In this document: piece by piece, positions 31,708-41,673 of the stretch
Layout: each line of letters opens with the position of its first letter
How positions within the stretch are numbered: position 1 is the first letter of the stretch
Origin: Spirosoma pollinicola
GTDB taxonomy: Bacteria; Bacteroidota; Bacteroidia; Cytophagales; Spirosomataceae
Direction of reading: 5' to 3'
Length of the DNA stretch: 64,000 nt
NCBI RefSeq assembly: GCF_002831565.1
Contig: NZ_CP025096.1
Span: 6,811,014-6,875,013, forward strand
The notes under the pieces: model-generated
Told to the model about the DNA's origin: nothing
Seen by the model: only the letters and a program-made list of their open reading frames with translations
Databases searched by the model: none
Translations under genes and position numbers: made by a program

Positions 31708-33078
31708 CTAATACCCGGCATTCTGTATCAATGCCGAATTGGTTGTTATTTCCCGTAAGGGAATTGGCAGTATCAGTTTGGGCGAATTGTAGGCTAGCGT
31801 GCCAACGTTGGTTTTTGTCCGCTTCAGGTCGTGGATGTACGTTCCTTCAAAAGCAAGTTCAAGCCGACGCTCTTTCAGAATATTGGCCAGCGTTACCTGA
31901 GTTGCAGTCAGGGCCGTTGCACCAGCGCGGGCACGAATGAGGTTGATGTCATTCAATGGCGAATCGCCAACCGATGTGCCTGCGCGGAAGTTGGCTTCGG
32001 CACGGGTCAGATACATTTCTGCCAGTCGCAGCACCTGGATATTGCCGTACTGATTCACGAATTTAATCGTCCGAATTGGGCCGCCATCATCATAAAATAA
32101 CGTTGCCCGCTGGTCATTGGCGGCAAATTGATTCAGAAACGTTTCGGTAATTTCGATATCACCCCGGCCACCCGTATCCGTCGAACCGTAAAATGTATTC
32201 AAGTCATTTATACCGTCCTGATCTGTGATTTGAACCGCAAAAATTGTTTCGGCAGTATTGGCTCCGTTCACAAATTCACGTGTATCGAATACACTCTCAA
32301 TAGGTACCAGCTGATACGCTTTACTGGTTATAACCCGGTTAGCCGCATTGGCCGCGTTTGGGTAATCGGCTTTTTGCAGATACACGCGTGAAAGCTGCGC
32401 ACCGGCGGCACCCTTCGTGGCAAAGAAGCTATTCGAGGCAGGCAGTTTAGCTTCGGCATCCGTCAAATCAGTCAGCACCTGTGTATAAACAGCCGCTACA
32501 GTACTTCGGGGTATATTCGAGTTCGCATCCAACACTGCCGTTGGCGTCGTTACCAGCGGCACGCCAGGGTTGGCATTTGGATCGCCATCACTATAATCTT
32601 TGGCAAAGAATCGTACCAGTTCAAAATACAGCGATGCCCGAATAAACTTCGCTTCGCCTTCAATCCGGGGTTGATCGGCAGTAGAGACCAGACTTAAATT
32701 TGCCAGTACCGTGTTGCAGATGTTAATTGTGCGATAGGCATCTGTCCAGGTAACATCGGCCTGTCCATTATTAACCAATATATTTTTGGTATAAATCTGC
32801 TGCGGAGCTACGAACGTTCCTGTCCAGAGCACATCGCCCGTTGCGGGTACCGTACCCAGTAGTTCGCTATCCCTGATGATGTCCCCACCATACAGATTTA
32901 CACTGCTCAGGCCATCATAGGCACCTACCAGAAGCGCCTTCAGGTCATCGGACGTCGTAAGGGCCTGGCTGGTTGCCACGCTGTTAACCGGCTTAATATC
33001 TAATTGGTTGTTGCAGGCCGTCAGCCACAAGCTAACCGTCATTGCCGACGCCAGTATGATTGATTTATTCGTTTTCAT
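31708..33078 (-). CDS. SusD/RagB-family nutrient-binding lipoprotein (pair 1)
   Basis: A 456-residue surface lipoprotein. ATG 33078 gives MKTNKSIILA and a lipobox LTACNNQ, so the cysteine near residue 21 is lipidated. TSDDLKALLVGAYDGL is the N-terminal SusD helix, TPR-like helices follow, and the C-terminal RLAEMYLTRAEANFRAG and LKERRLELAFEGTYIHDLKR are family hallmarks. SusD proteins sit as a lid on their SusC partner and bind the oligosaccharide or peptide. The gene lies 17 bp downstream of its susC. A longer frame to 33213 is rejected because it overlaps susC. No enzyme gene accompanies the pair, so the ligand is unknown. Confidence 0.93.
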   Translation of the reverse strand: MKTNKSIILASAMTVSLWLTACNNQLDIKPVNSVATSQALTTSDDLKALLVGAYDGLSSVNLYGGDIIRDSELLGTVPATGDVLWTGTFVAPQQIYTKNILVNNGQADVTWTDAYRTINICNTVLANLSLVSTADQPRIEGEAKFIRASLYFELVRFFAKDYSDGDPNANPGVPLVTTPTAVLDANSNIPRSTVAAVYTQVLTDLTDAEAKLPASNSFFATKGAAGAQLSRVYLQKADYPNAANAANRVITSKAYQLVPIESVFDTREFVNGANTAETIFAVQITDQDGINDLNTFYGSTDTGGRGDIEITETFLNQFAANDQRATLFYDDGGPIRTIKFVNQYGNIQVLRLAEMYLTRAEANFRAGTSVGDSPLNDINLIRARAGATALTATQVTLANILKERRLELAFEGTYIHDLKRTKTNVGTLAYNSPKLILPIPLREITTNSALIQNAGY

Positions 33079-33095
33079 AAGTTGTGTGTCGTCGC

Positions 33096-36000
33096 TTAAA
33101 AACCAATTTGTAAACCACCAATGATCGTGCGCGGCTGTGGCGCTGAGTAGAAGTCGATACCAAGGTTGACCGGATTCGAGGAGTAAGCGTCCGAGTTGAC
33201 TTCGGGGTCCCAACCGGTGTATTTGGTGAATGTCAGCAAATTCTGTCCCGTAGCAAAAACTCTGACTCTCGTCAGGTGAATACGATTCAGCAAGGCTTTT
33301 GGCAATGTATAGCCAAGTGTAATGGTCCGAAGGCGCACATAATCCCCTTTTTGCAGATAGCGGGACGATTCGCCGGTACCATTTCCGCCCAGCAAACGAG
33401 CCTGGGGCACGTTGGTAATGTCACCTGGTTTCTTCCAGCGATTCAATTGGTCGACCGACTGGTTATCGAAATAATCACCGTTGGCCGACTGGAATTTACC
33501 GCCCCCATTGTAGATGTAGTAATCAAACTGACCGTTGAACAACACGCTCAGGTCGATACCAGCAAAGCTGAAGGTGTTGGTAATACCGCCAATGAACTTG
33601 GGCGTTGGGCTTCCCAGCGGCACATAAGCCGCACTGTTATAGTCGTTTGTGGTTGTGCGATCTAGTGTACCATCGGCATTTGTCGAGTTTTTGTAATAAA
33701 GCGCATCACCATTCTGTACATCAACACCCGCATATTCAGGGCCAACAAACACCCCTATCGGCTGGCCTTCCTGCGCCCGGTTCAGGAAGCTACCCGTAAT
33801 GGTAGTACCGCCCAGATCGGTAATTTTATTTTTGTTATAGGCGATGTTGAGCGAGGTCGTCCACTTAAATGGTCCGGTGAAGTTATTCGAGTTGAAAACG
33901 AATTCGAATCCTTTGTTCTCCAGTCTACCCACGTTGCGCAATTGCGTCCGGAATCCCGACGAGCCCGGCACGTTTACGTTGAGCAGCAAACCACTCGTGT
34001 TTTTCTGATAGTAGTCAATTTCGCCGGTAAAACGGTTGTTAAGGAAACCAAACTCCAGCCCAACGTCGGTTTGGAGCGTTTTCTCCCAGGTCAGGTCGGG
34101 GTTGGGAATCTGCGAAGGAGCCTGCCCCGGCACGCCGGCATACCCAGCCGATGTACCCGCATTGTTCGTGGCCGCATACAGTGCCAGCGAGCTAAAATTA
34201 CCGATTTCAGCATTTCCGGTTAAGCCATAACTGGCCCGCAACTTTAGAAGGCTCAGTGCCTTGACATTTTTCAGGAATGGTTCTTCGGTAAGAATCCAGC
34301 CTGCTGATGCTGCCGGGAAAAAGCCATATCTGTCATTGGCACCAAACCGTGACGACCCATCAATCCGTGCCGATGCTCCCAGTAAATAGCGGTTATTGAA
34401 TCGGTAATTGACCCTGGCAAAGTACGACAGGAAGCTGAAACGGGTTTCCTGCCCGTCGCCCGCCGTGATTTTGGCGGCTGATGTAACTTGCTTATAGGCA
34501 CTACTTGGAAACTGCTGACCCGTTACCGAATTGTAGTTGTTCCGCGACTCCTGATACGACATACCCAAGGTAGCATCGACATCGTGTTTTTCGGCAAAGG
34601 TCCGCCCAAACGAGAAATAGTTGTTAGTGGTGTAGTTGGATACCTGACGGAATGTATTCGAACCCAGACCGTTGGGTGCGCCGGTATTAGCCCGCGTTTC
34701 ACGACCATAATATTCTTCTTCCTGCTGGCTCAACAGGTCGGTTCCAAACTCGGTGCGGAACGACAAACCCGGCAGCAGTTTATAATCGGCATATACGTTC
34801 CCGATCACACGGTACACCCGCGCCTGCAACGCGGCATAATCGCGGTTGATCAGCGGATTATAATACAGCGGATAACTTGGAAACAAATCAGGATCGGCAC
34901 CACTAAGGCGATTGGTGCGCGGGTCGATAACCGGTGACATCGGCGACAGGGCCACAATCTGCATCGGTGTCGAGAAGGCGTTGTCGTTTGAAACACGGTC
35001 GTTGATCGAGTGCGAGATGTTCATGTTTACGCCCAAAGTCAGTTTTTCGGTGGCCGTATGGTCCAGATTGACCCGACCGCTCAACCGGCGAAAACGGTTC
35101 TTGATGATAATTCCGCTCTGGTCGAAATACTGTCCCGAAATAAAGAACCGAGTTTTGGCATCACCACCCCGTGCACTGAGGTCGTATTGTTGCGAAGGTG
35201 CTTTTTGAAAGGCCTCCTGCTGCCAATCAGTATTGTATTTTGGGTTGGCACCCTGCCAGCCCGTTGCGTCACCAGCGGCATAGCGGGTAAATCGGTTGGC
35301 CAGTGAAGTGGCCGAAGTAGCGCCTGTATTTTCCCGCGCTTCCTGCAACAGTTCCACATATTGCTGCGTGTTGAGCCACTGACGCAGGTGCGTAGGATTG
35401 CTGGCGCCCATCTGTGCCGACGCGTCGAACGTCGTTTTGGCCGCACGTCCTTTTTTAGTCGTGATCAGCACCACGCCATTCGACGCCCGCGACCCATAAA
35501 TAGCCGCCGATGAAGCATCTTTCAGGATTTCCATCGACTCGATGTCATTGGGATTCAAATCGGCGATGGGGTTGGTTGGCGCTGTTGTCGACGACTGATC
35601 GGCCGATGTCATGGGAATACCGTCGATAACATACAACGGCTGACTACTGGCCGTGAGCGACGACGCACCCCGCACCCGAATTTGCAGCCCCTGCCCCACT
35701 TTACCATTCAGAGATGTAATTTGAACCCCTGCCACCTTCCCCTGCAGAGCTTGTTCAACACTCGGAACCGGAATATTTTCAATATCGCGGGCACCCACTT
35801 TGGCAATATTGCCAGTCAGGTTTCGCTTCGATTGTGCGCCGTAACCCGTTACGATGACTTCATCGAGCGAACGGGTATCGTTGCTCAGTGTCACATTCAC
35901 AACCGAGCGGTTGCCGATGGATACTTCCTGCGTAACAACGCCCACGAAGCTATACACCAACGTACCAATGTTGACAGGAACAGACAATTCATAGTTCCCA

Positions 36001-36179
36001 TCGGCATCCGTCTGCGTACCTCGGCTTGTGCCTTTCGCCACAATCGACACACCCGGCAAAGCGGTGCCGTCCTCAGCTGAAATGACCTTTCCTGTCACCC
36101 TTCGATCCTGCTGCGCACTGACGCTCGTGCTCAATGCACTGCAACAGACTACCCACAGAAGTAGTAGAAAATTTTTCAT
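33096..36179 (-). CDS. SusC/RagA-family TonB-linked outer-membrane transporter (pair 1)
   Basis: A 1027-residue protein: signal peptide to about SVSAQQ; a carboxypeptidase-regulatory-like domain (GKVISAEDGTALPGVSIVAK, about 25-105); a plug domain (LDEVIVTGYGAQSKRNLTG, about 110-230, with DASSAAIYGSRASNGVVLIT); and a 22-strand barrel to the end, closing with a terminal aromatic residue. It imports the ligand held by the SusD encoded 17 bp downstream, powered by TonB. ATG 36179 is used; 36209 would precede the signal peptide with a polar stretch. A TAnnTTTG-like box is just upstream. Confidence 0.95.
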   Translation of the reverse strand: MKNFLLLLWVVCCSALSTSVSAQQDRRVTGKVISAEDGTALPGVSIVAKGTSRGTQTDADGNYELSVPVNIGTLVYSFVGVVTQEVSIGNRSVVNVTLSNDTRSLDEVIVTGYGAQSKRNLTGNIAKVGARDIENIPVPSVEQALQGKVAGVQITSLNGKVGQGLQIRVRGASSLTASSQPLYVIDGIPMTSADQSSTTAPTNPIADLNPNDIESMEILKDASSAAIYGSRASNGVVLITTKKGRAAKTTFDASAQMGASNPTHLRQWLNTQQYVELLQEARENTGATSATSLANRFTRYAAGDATGWQGANPKYNTDWQQEAFQKAPSQQYDLSARGGDAKTRFFISGQYFDQSGIIIKNRFRRLSGRVNLDHTATEKLTLGVNMNISHSINDRVSNDNAFSTPMQIVALSPMSPVIDPRTNRLSGADPDLFPSYPLYYNPLINRDYAALQARVYRVIGNVYADYKLLPGLSFRTEFGTDLLSQQEEEYYGRETRANTGAPNGLGSNTFRQVSNYTTNNYFSFGRTFAEKHDVDATLGMSYQESRNNYNSVTGQQFPSSAYKQVTSAAKITAGDGQETRFSFLSYFARVNYRFNNRYLLGASARIDGSSRFGANDRYGFFPAASAGWILTEEPFLKNVKALSLLKLRASYGLTGNAEIGNFSSLALYAATNNAGTSAGYAGVPGQAPSQIPNPDLTWEKTLQTDVGLEFGFLNNRFTGEIDYYQKNTSGLLLNVNVPGSSGFRTQLRNVGRLENKGFEFVFNSNNFTGPFKWTTSLNIAYNKNKITDLGGTTITGSFLNRAQEGQPIGVFVGPEYAGVDVQNGDALYYKNSTNADGTLDRTTTNDYNSAAYVPLGSPTPKFIGGITNTFSFAGIDLSVLFNGQFDYYIYNGGGKFQSANGDYFDNQSVDQLNRWKKPGDITNVPQARLLGGNGTGESSRYLQKGDYVRLRTITLGYTLPKALLNRIHLTRVRVFATGQNLLTFTKYTGWDPEVNSDAYSSNPVNLGIDFYSAPQPRTIIGGLQIGF

Positions 36180-36206
36180 TTGTTGAATATTAAATTTATA
36201 AAACAT

Positions 36207-36238
36207 CAAAAATACAAATCAATATTTTGCAATATCAA
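36207..36238 (-). promoter_or_regulatory. Possible Bacteroidota promoter for susC pair 1
   Basis: On the minus strand TATTTTTG (36214-36207) matches the -7 consensus TAnnTTTG, and TTG lies 21 bp further upstream (36238-36236). The region is very AT-rich, so chance matches are likely. Confidence 0.35.
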
Positions 36239-36361
36239 TCGTAAACTTAAAAATTATAAAATATAACTTAAAAATACAAGCTTTAATGGAGGTTTTACTA
36301 TCCATTGGTTAACCTTCACGCTAACCTATATGTATGTAGATGAATCAATATCTTATCTAGT

Positions 36362-36437
36362 AGCAATAGTAACAAAACAAGCGTTAGGTAAGGAGCCAAT
36401 TGGCTCCTTACCTAACGCTTGTTTTGTTACTATTGCT
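36362..36437. repeat. Perfect 76-bp palindrome with no spacer
   Basis: The two 38-nt halves (36362-36399 and 36400-36437) are exact reverse complements meeting at CCAATTGG. It lies 20 bp past the stop of the M43 protease gene and upstream of the susC promoter region. No U-tract follows it in the transcription direction of the protease gene. The rest of the 36180-36457 gap is AT-rich promoter DNA. Confidence 0.95.
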
Positions 36438-36457
36438 GTTAAGTGGGACTGTACTAC

Positions 36458-38824
36458 TTACTGCTTCACCACCCGTTTCCTAAACACATCCTCCCCTAGC
36501 CTAATCTCGACAAAATATACACCCGTTGGGGCATATTTAATGTCGAGTGTTTGCTGGAAGGTATCGCTTGTTTTTTGATGACTTTGCTTCATTAGTTCAA
36601 CGCCGGTAATGCTACGAACGCCCAGGGTGAGGGCACCCCGCTGCGGGCCGCTGAAGAGCACCATCATCTGCCCATCGCTGGGGTTAGGCGTTACTTGAAG
36701 CGCCTGTTCGGCCAGTGGCGTTGATGCCGTTACGGTGCCAGCCCGAACGTTAACCGTAACGACCGCTGTGGTACTGCACAAATCCAGTCCTGATCCTACC
36801 ACAGTATACGAAGCGGTTTGGGTTGGCTGGGCAATCACCTGCGGCCCCAGGGTCGTATTCAAACCGTTGCCCACCCAGGTAAAGACGCTGGCTCCACGGG
36901 CATCCAGCGTAACGGTTTCGCCGGGGTTTATAAAGATTGACGATGCCGCTACCTGCACCGATGGCTTCTGACCCACGCGGGCCACAATATTGTGCGCTAC
37001 ATTCAGCCCCAGACTATCGGCATACCGAAGCCAGTTGCCCTGCGAATTTCTCCGCCAGGATGTTGCGTCCAGCGATTCCCCGTTTTTCGTGGTCACTACC
37101 GCAACAGTATCGCCCGAGGCATAGGGGAAGGCCACGCCCACATGGTAAGCCAGACCGCTTACCGGTACGTTCTTATCGAAGGTAACGGTGGTTGGGCGGT
37201 TGGCGGCCACGTCGGCCAGAATAACCCGCAGCGGCACATCTTTCTCGCCCAGAATCGCACCGGGACCACCCTGAAAACCACGTCCGTTCCAGACAGTAAC
37301 CGTCACAACCGATTCGCTGGTGGCGCCTTTAGCGGCTTTGGCAACACCAAACTTGATAGATGCCCCGGCCAGATTGGTATAGGCCAGTTTATTGGCAAAA
37401 AACTCCGACACAGCCTGACTCCGATGACTATTTTGACCCGCTACATAACCCGTGCCGTTTACTTCCCGCAACACGCTGGGAGTTCCGTTGAAGTTGGTGA
37501 TCTCGTTGCAGAGTCCCTGATTCAGTACTTCAATGTATTTTGTACGAACCAATGGCGTCGACTGGCCGATGGCATTGGTGGTGACCAGCGTTACAGAAAA
37601 TATACCCGGCTGATTATAGGTAACCGTAGGATTTTGCGCGGTTGACGTAGCTGGCGTGCCGCCCTCAAATGTCCATGACCAACTCGTCGGGAATCCGTCT
37701 GACAGGTCCGTAAACTTGATCTGTCCGCCCAATAAAACCTGTTGATTATCAGCCCGGAAGTTTGATACCGGGCGGGTAGCCACCTGCGTGCCGCATACGT
37801 TGGATGATAACAGACTGAGCCGTCGGGGACTAAGCGCCATAACAGCCCGGATACGGTCTTTCTGATTCAGGGTAAAGATATTCATGCAGGCATCGTTGGA
37901 GTAGTCCATGTAATTCTGCACCATGTTAGTGGACCCGCAACTCACCCGCCCCAGGGGGCAACCGCTGCTGGCCGATGCCTGCGGGGGCGTATCAGCACAG
38001 AAATCATCACCACAGTTGGCATCGCCCCAAATATGACGCAGACCCAGCCAGTGACCGGTTTCGTGCGATAGTGTGCGCCCCAGGTTATAGGTAGCCCGCA
38101 TGGTTGGAAAGTTGCCTTTTTCGGCATTACCAAACGAACGATAGTCGATCACAACACCATCTGTACTGGCCGGACTGTCGGTTGGAATACCCGCCAGATT
38201 TGACTGGCTCGGAAACTGTGCATAGCCCAGCAACTGCCCGCCACCCGACACAACATCATTGAGATCTACTACCCAGATGTTGTAGTATTTGTCGGGATTC
38301 CAGTAGGTACTGGGCTTCAGTACGCCTTCAATATTGTTCTGGTTCCAGTTGGCCTGGTTCCCATTGTACCGGTCAATACCCGGCTCGGCCATTGCCTGTC
38401 CCTGTGGGTTGACCACCGCCGAGCAAAATTCGATTTCTATATCAGCTCCAAGCGGGTTGTCATTAAACCCCCGCGTACCGGCTTTACGGCGATAATCTTC
38501 ATTGAGTGTTACCAGTTGCGCCTGCACTTGTGCCTGACTGATATTTCGCCCTGAACCTACAGCTTCGCCGTTATGCACCACGTGAACGACAACGGGAATG
38601 GTGATAACGGTAGCCAAACCCGTTCGACCATTCGCCATTTGTTTTTTGAGGTCAACCATTTTCTTCTGCAAGGCCCGCTCAAAATCGGCGAGAGTGCCCA
38701 GTTCAGGATGCCGGGCACGCAACACGCTATCCATTTGCATGGTTGCGCACTGCTGAGGTGTCTGCGCCTGTAGCTGCGAAGTCAACAGAACGAGCAATGT
38801 AAGGCTGAGTAGTAGTCGAAACAT
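36458..38824 (-). CDS. Secreted M43 (pappalysin/cytophagalysin) zinc metalloprotease with T9SS signal
   Basis: A 788-residue exported protease. The signal peptide is MFRLLLSLTLLVLLTSQLQA; the start at 38824 is preferred over 38875, which overlaps the upstream gene. The zinc motif HETGHWLGLRH is at 254-264 and the Met-turn NYMDYS lies further on, both typical of M43. A PKD domain follows (about 365-450, FTDLSDGFPTSWSWTFEGG), then a second beta-rich region. The C-terminal 80 residues (LQVTPNPSDGQMMVLFSG to the end) are a type A T9SS sorting domain, so it is delivered to or beyond the cell surface. It ends a five-gene operon with a SusC/SusD pair, which implies peptide capture from digested protein. 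Confidence 0.92.
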   Translation of the reverse strand: MFRLLLSLTLLVLLTSQLQAQTPQQCATMQMDSVLRARHPELGTLADFERALQKKMVDLKKQMANGRTGLATVITIPVVVHVVHNGEAVGSGRNISQAQVQAQLVTLNEDYRRKAGTRGFNDNPLGADIEIEFCSAVVNPQGQAMAEPGIDRYNGNQANWNQNNIEGVLKPSTYWNPDKYYNIWVVDLNDVVSGGGQLLGYAQFPSQSNLAGIPTDSPASTDGVVIDYRSFGNAEKGNFPTMRATYNLGRTLSHETGHWLGLRHIWGDANCGDDFCADTPPQASASSGCPLGRVSCGSTNMVQNYMDYSNDACMNIFTLNQKDRIRAVMALSPRRLSLLSSNVCGTQVATRPVSNFRADNQQVLLGGQIKFTDLSDGFPTSWSWTFEGGTPATSTAQNPTVTYNQPGIFSVTLVTTNAIGQSTPLVRTKYIEVLNQGLCNEITNFNGTPSVLREVNGTGYVAGQNSHRSQAVSEFFANKLAYTNLAGASIKFGVAKAAKGATSESVVTVTVWNGRGFQGGPGAILGEKDVPLRVILADVAANRPTTVTFDKNVPVSGLAYHVGVAFPYASGDTVAVVTTKNGESLDATSWRRNSQGNWLRYADSLGLNVAHNIVARVGQKPSVQVAASSIFINPGETVTLDARGASVFTWVGNGLNTTLGPQVIAQPTQTASYTVVGSGLDLCSTTAVVTVNVRAGTVTASTPLAEQALQVTPNPSDGQMMVLFSGPQRGALTLGVRSITGVELMKQSHQKTSDTFQQTLDIKYAPTGVYFVEIRLGEDVFRKRVVKQ

Positions 38825-38828
38825 ACGC

Positions 38829-39317
38829 CTATTTGGTAGTAGTCGAGTTGAACGTAAACTGGTAGCTGGCATCAATATCCGGGAAGTAATACTGAACGGT
38901 CATCGTTGTAGCCGTCAGGTTTTTAATTGTCCACGGGTATACGCCATTCAAAAGTGGAATATAAAATTGCAGTGTTGCATTGGCATTGACGAGTACCCAG
39001 GTATCGGTCACATAGAGATCAGGTTCACCCGAGTAACAAATACTTGCGCCCTGGCTAGCCTCAAACTTATGCTCAGCATTCGCATAAAATGTAAGCACAT
39101 CATCTGTACTGCAATCATTAAGCTGCGAGACAGGAATTACGCCTGATGCCGTACCCTTATCAATAATCTGAATGGATACCATTTTCCAGGATTTCTTTTC
39201 CGTACCTGTCAGCAGTTGCGAGTAGGTTGCGGGCTTAGGCTCTATCTTTTCAGAACAGCCCCCAAGCAGCCACCCTACAACACCCGTAATAAACAATAAA
39301 CGTATAAAATGTCGCAT
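38829..39317 (-). CDS. Lipocalin-like lipoprotein of the protease/SusCD operon
   Basis: A 162-residue lipoprotein: signal peptide with lipobox LLGGCSEK. The mature part is beta-rich (KSWKMVSIQIIDKG, DVLTFYANAEHKFEAS, WTIKNLTATTMTVQYYFP) and looks like the small lipocalin-like domains found beside Bacteroidota SusCD loci. No catalytic residues are evident. The gene ends 5 bp before the protease start, so the two are tightly coupled. It may be a surface accessory or inhibitor-like partner of the protease. That is inference. Confidence 0.75.
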   Translation of the reverse strand: MRHFIRLLFITGVVGWLLGGCSEKIEPKPATYSQLLTGTEKKSWKMVSIQIIDKGTASGVIPVSQLNDCSTDDVLTFYANAEHKFEASQGASICYSGEPDLYVTDTWVLVNANATLQFYIPLLNGVYPWTIKNLTATTMTVQYYFPDIDASYQFTFNSTTTK

Positions 39318-39411
39318 GATCGAAGTTTGTCAACTAGTTACCTAGCTATAAAATTGTCGGTTAACTGATTTCTGATAACGAATAATTCAATAACCAGTAA
39401 CTAACAACCAA

Positions 39412-40272
39412 TTACTGAGGTGTATATGTTTGCGTGTAAGTTACAGTCGTGTCTTTAGTTGCACTCAGCGCCAGTTTGAATTGAAGCGTTAGCGAAATTT
39501 TCCGGTTCGTGGGATTCCAGGCCCCCCTCCCCGTCACGGTATCTGTAGAGCCAAGGTCTGCACTACCCTGCGATGGAACGGTTAGCGAGTTATCGCCATT
39601 ATCAATGAAGGTAAGTGTAGGCGTAATAGCGTCGAATGAGAAAAAGGGAATACCAATATTCCAGTTGCTGAGTATATACTGCTTACAATCGGTACTGGTA
39701 ATTTCTACATCGGGCACCGAATACGTCCGCGTCCCTATTTGCCCGCTACCCGTATATAGGCCCCCAAGCAGGCAATCATCCTGAATAGTCACTTTCACCT
39801 GTTTCCCAACAACTCCCTCCTGCCCAAACCCTACCTGTAGCGTACTGGGTTGAACCCCGGTCAGGGTGAACGTGAGCGATGTCGACTCCAGAATGTTATT
39901 GGCGTTGTTGATAAGTTGCAGCATAATAGTACCGGTGCTCGCTTTTGCCGGGATAATTACGGTGCCTTTTGTGCCGACAATGCTGTAGTCTTTCCCCTCA
40001 CGAGCGGTTCCGGTAACGATATAGTTGACTGTGATGGGTTGGTCCAGAATTGGGCCAGCATTGTGAACCTGAATAGCAATCGGTTTGCTACGACTTTCCT
40101 TGTAAGTCAGTGTGGTATCTGTAAACCGCACGAAGTAGGGACCGTCAAAAGTGCGGTCCAAATCCTGTGGTTCGCAGGCACTTGTTCCCCAACCAACAAG
40201 CGCAACAGCCAGCAGGCCAAACAACCAGCGACCAATTGTACTCGTATAATTCTGTATAATCTGGTTTTTCAT
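39412..40272 (-). CDS. Lipoprotein with Calx-beta-like domain, SusCD operon accessory
   Basis: A 286-residue exported lipoprotein with lipobox GTSACEP at about residue 35. Residues 40-165 carry a beta-sandwich pattern like Calx-beta/DUF4843 proteins (YFVRFTDTTLTYKESRSKPI, GTVIIPAKASTGTIMLQLIN, SLTFTLTGVQPS). The second half (from DDCLLGGLYTGSGQIGTRTY) resembles a lipocalin or SusE-type C-terminal barrel. It lies 16 bp downstream of susD and before the second lipoprotein, with a GGTTATTGG-type repeat in the 94 bp gap that follows. SusE/F-like surface ligand binding is a reasonable guess. Confidence 0.75.
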   Translation of the reverse strand: MKNQIIQNYTSTIGRWLFGLLAVALVGWGTSACEPQDLDRTFDGPYFVRFTDTTLTYKESRSKPIAIQVHNAGPILDQPITVNYIVTGTAREGKDYSIVGTKGTVIIPAKASTGTIMLQLINNANNILESTSLTFTLTGVQPSTLQVGFGQEGVVGKQVKVTIQDDCLLGGLYTGSGQIGTRTYSVPDVEITSTDCKQYILSNWNIGIPFFSFDAITPTLTFIDNGDNSLTVPSQGSADLGSTDTVTGRGAWNPTNRKISLTLQFKLALSATKDTTVTYTQTYTPQ

Positions 40273-40288
40273 GATAACCAATAACTAG

Positions 40289-41662
40289 TTAATAGCCAGG
40301 ATTTTGCGTGAGGGCCGTATTTTGTTGAATTTCCCGCTGTGGTATTGGCCAGAGTTCATAGCGACTATTCCAGTTGGCAGTAAACGCCGACATAACCGCC
40401 TGTGCCCGCCCGGTCCGAACCAGGTCATACCAGCGTTGCCCTTCAAAAGCCAGTTCATATACGCGCTCCCGCTCAACGGCCAATAGTACATCAGCCTGAG
40501 CGGCTGCTGTGATGGCCGGAGCCTTTGCCCGTGTACGCAAAACATTTAAATCGGCAATTGCACCGGTTGTACCCGTCAGTTTGCCCTGTTGCGCCCGGGC
40601 CTCTGCCCGAATCAGGTACATTTCGGCCAGGCGTATAAGAACGATGTTGTTATTATCTTCCGATGCCGTACCATATTTGCGTACCGTCCAGCCGTTGTCA
40701 TTGCCACGTTGTTGCTGTGCGTTGAAGGTAATGGTAGTATTGCGCGTGCCCGCTTCGGCAGAGGTCAACAAGACAATCAATTGGTTCGATGGAATCACCT
40801 CCCGACGGCCAACCAGTAAATTGTTCAGGCTATAGGCCGTTGTACCCGGATCATCTGTCAGGTTATAGCCAACTTCAAGAATGGCCTCATGCGTAAAATC
40901 TTTCGAAACAAGGTCCGAGTAGTTAGCCTCCAGCGTATAAACGCCGGAGTTGATCACCACTGTAGCGAGGGCTTCGGCTTGTACCCAGTTTTTCTGATAC
41001 AGGTAATACCGGGCTAAAGCGGCCTGACAATTTACCTTGTTCATAAAAGACGCATTGGTTATAGCGTTGGTCGAGGCAGATGTCACCGCCGGAAGATCGG
41101 CCAGAGCCGCCTGATAGTCAGCCAACACAGATGCCAGCATATCGGCTTTGGCGGTGCGTGCAATCGTCGTATTGGCTACCTGATTTGTGGACGTAACCTT
41201 GGGTATATCGCCGAAGGTGTAAACACCAATAAAATTGGCCCATCCCCTCAGAAAGTGCGCTTCGGCCAACACCTGCTTGCGGGTAGCTTCGGGCACTGTA
41301 GTTAGTAAAGGCAAACGCTCCATGATAAAATTGGCTACGTATACCGTATTATAGATAGTAGCCCAGAGCGCATCCACAGCGCCGTTGGTGGCTGTAATGC
41401 GCTTCGTCCCAAGTTCAATATTGTCGGTAAACGTGCCGTTTGCCTGGATGTAATCGGCCGTAAAATCGCCGGCAATAATGTTAGGCGAAGCCATTCCCCG
41501 AAACGCACTATAGAGTCCAATCCGAACCGGCTGCACATCATTGGGTTCGTTGAGCACCAGCTCATCTACCAGCAGGGTAACGGGTTTAGGCTCCAATACC
41601 TCCTGACAGGCTGCCAGGCTAACCAGTGTTATCAATATACTATATCGGAAGAAACGAATCAT
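40289..41662 (-). CDS. SusD/RagB-family lipoprotein (pair 2, protease operon)
   Basis: A 457-residue surface lipoprotein with lipobox SLAACQE (C about 19). Family features are the N-terminal helix (NDVQPVRIGLYSAFRGMA), TPR-like helices, IRLAEMYLIRAEARAQQGK and the C-terminal VERERVYELAFEGQRWYDLV with WPIPQREIQQN. It sits 11 bp after its susC and begins the run of lipoprotein and protease genes. Given the M43 protease at the end of the operon, the likely ligands are peptides, as in the P. gingivalis RagAB system. Confidence 0.93.
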   Translation of the reverse strand: MIRFFRYSILITLVSLAACQEVLEPKPVTLLVDELVLNEPNDVQPVRIGLYSAFRGMASPNIIAGDFTADYIQANGTFTDNIELGTKRITATNGAVDALWATIYNTVYVANFIMERLPLLTTVPEATRKQVLAEAHFLRGWANFIGVYTFGDIPKVTSTNQVANTTIARTAKADMLASVLADYQAALADLPAVTSASTNAITNASFMNKVNCQAALARYYLYQKNWVQAEALATVVINSGVYTLEANYSDLVSKDFTHEAILEVGYNLTDDPGTTAYSLNNLLVGRREVIPSNQLIVLLTSAEAGTRNTTITFNAQQQRGNDNGWTVRKYGTASEDNNNIVLIRLAEMYLIRAEARAQQGKLTGTTGAIADLNVLRTRAKAPAITAAAQADVLLAVERERVYELAFEGQRWYDLVRTGRAQAVMSAFTANWNSRYELWPIPQREIQQNTALTQNPGY

Positions 41663-41673
41663 AGTAAAGCGAA

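Noticed and set aside
36330..36578. 82-codon plus-strand open frame crossing the perfect palindrome
   Set aside because: It reads through both palindrome arms and then into the antisense of the protease C-terminus, so it is not a gene.
36992..37645. 217-codon open frame opposite the M43 protease
   Set aside because: It is antisense to a clear protease gene and lacks any motif.
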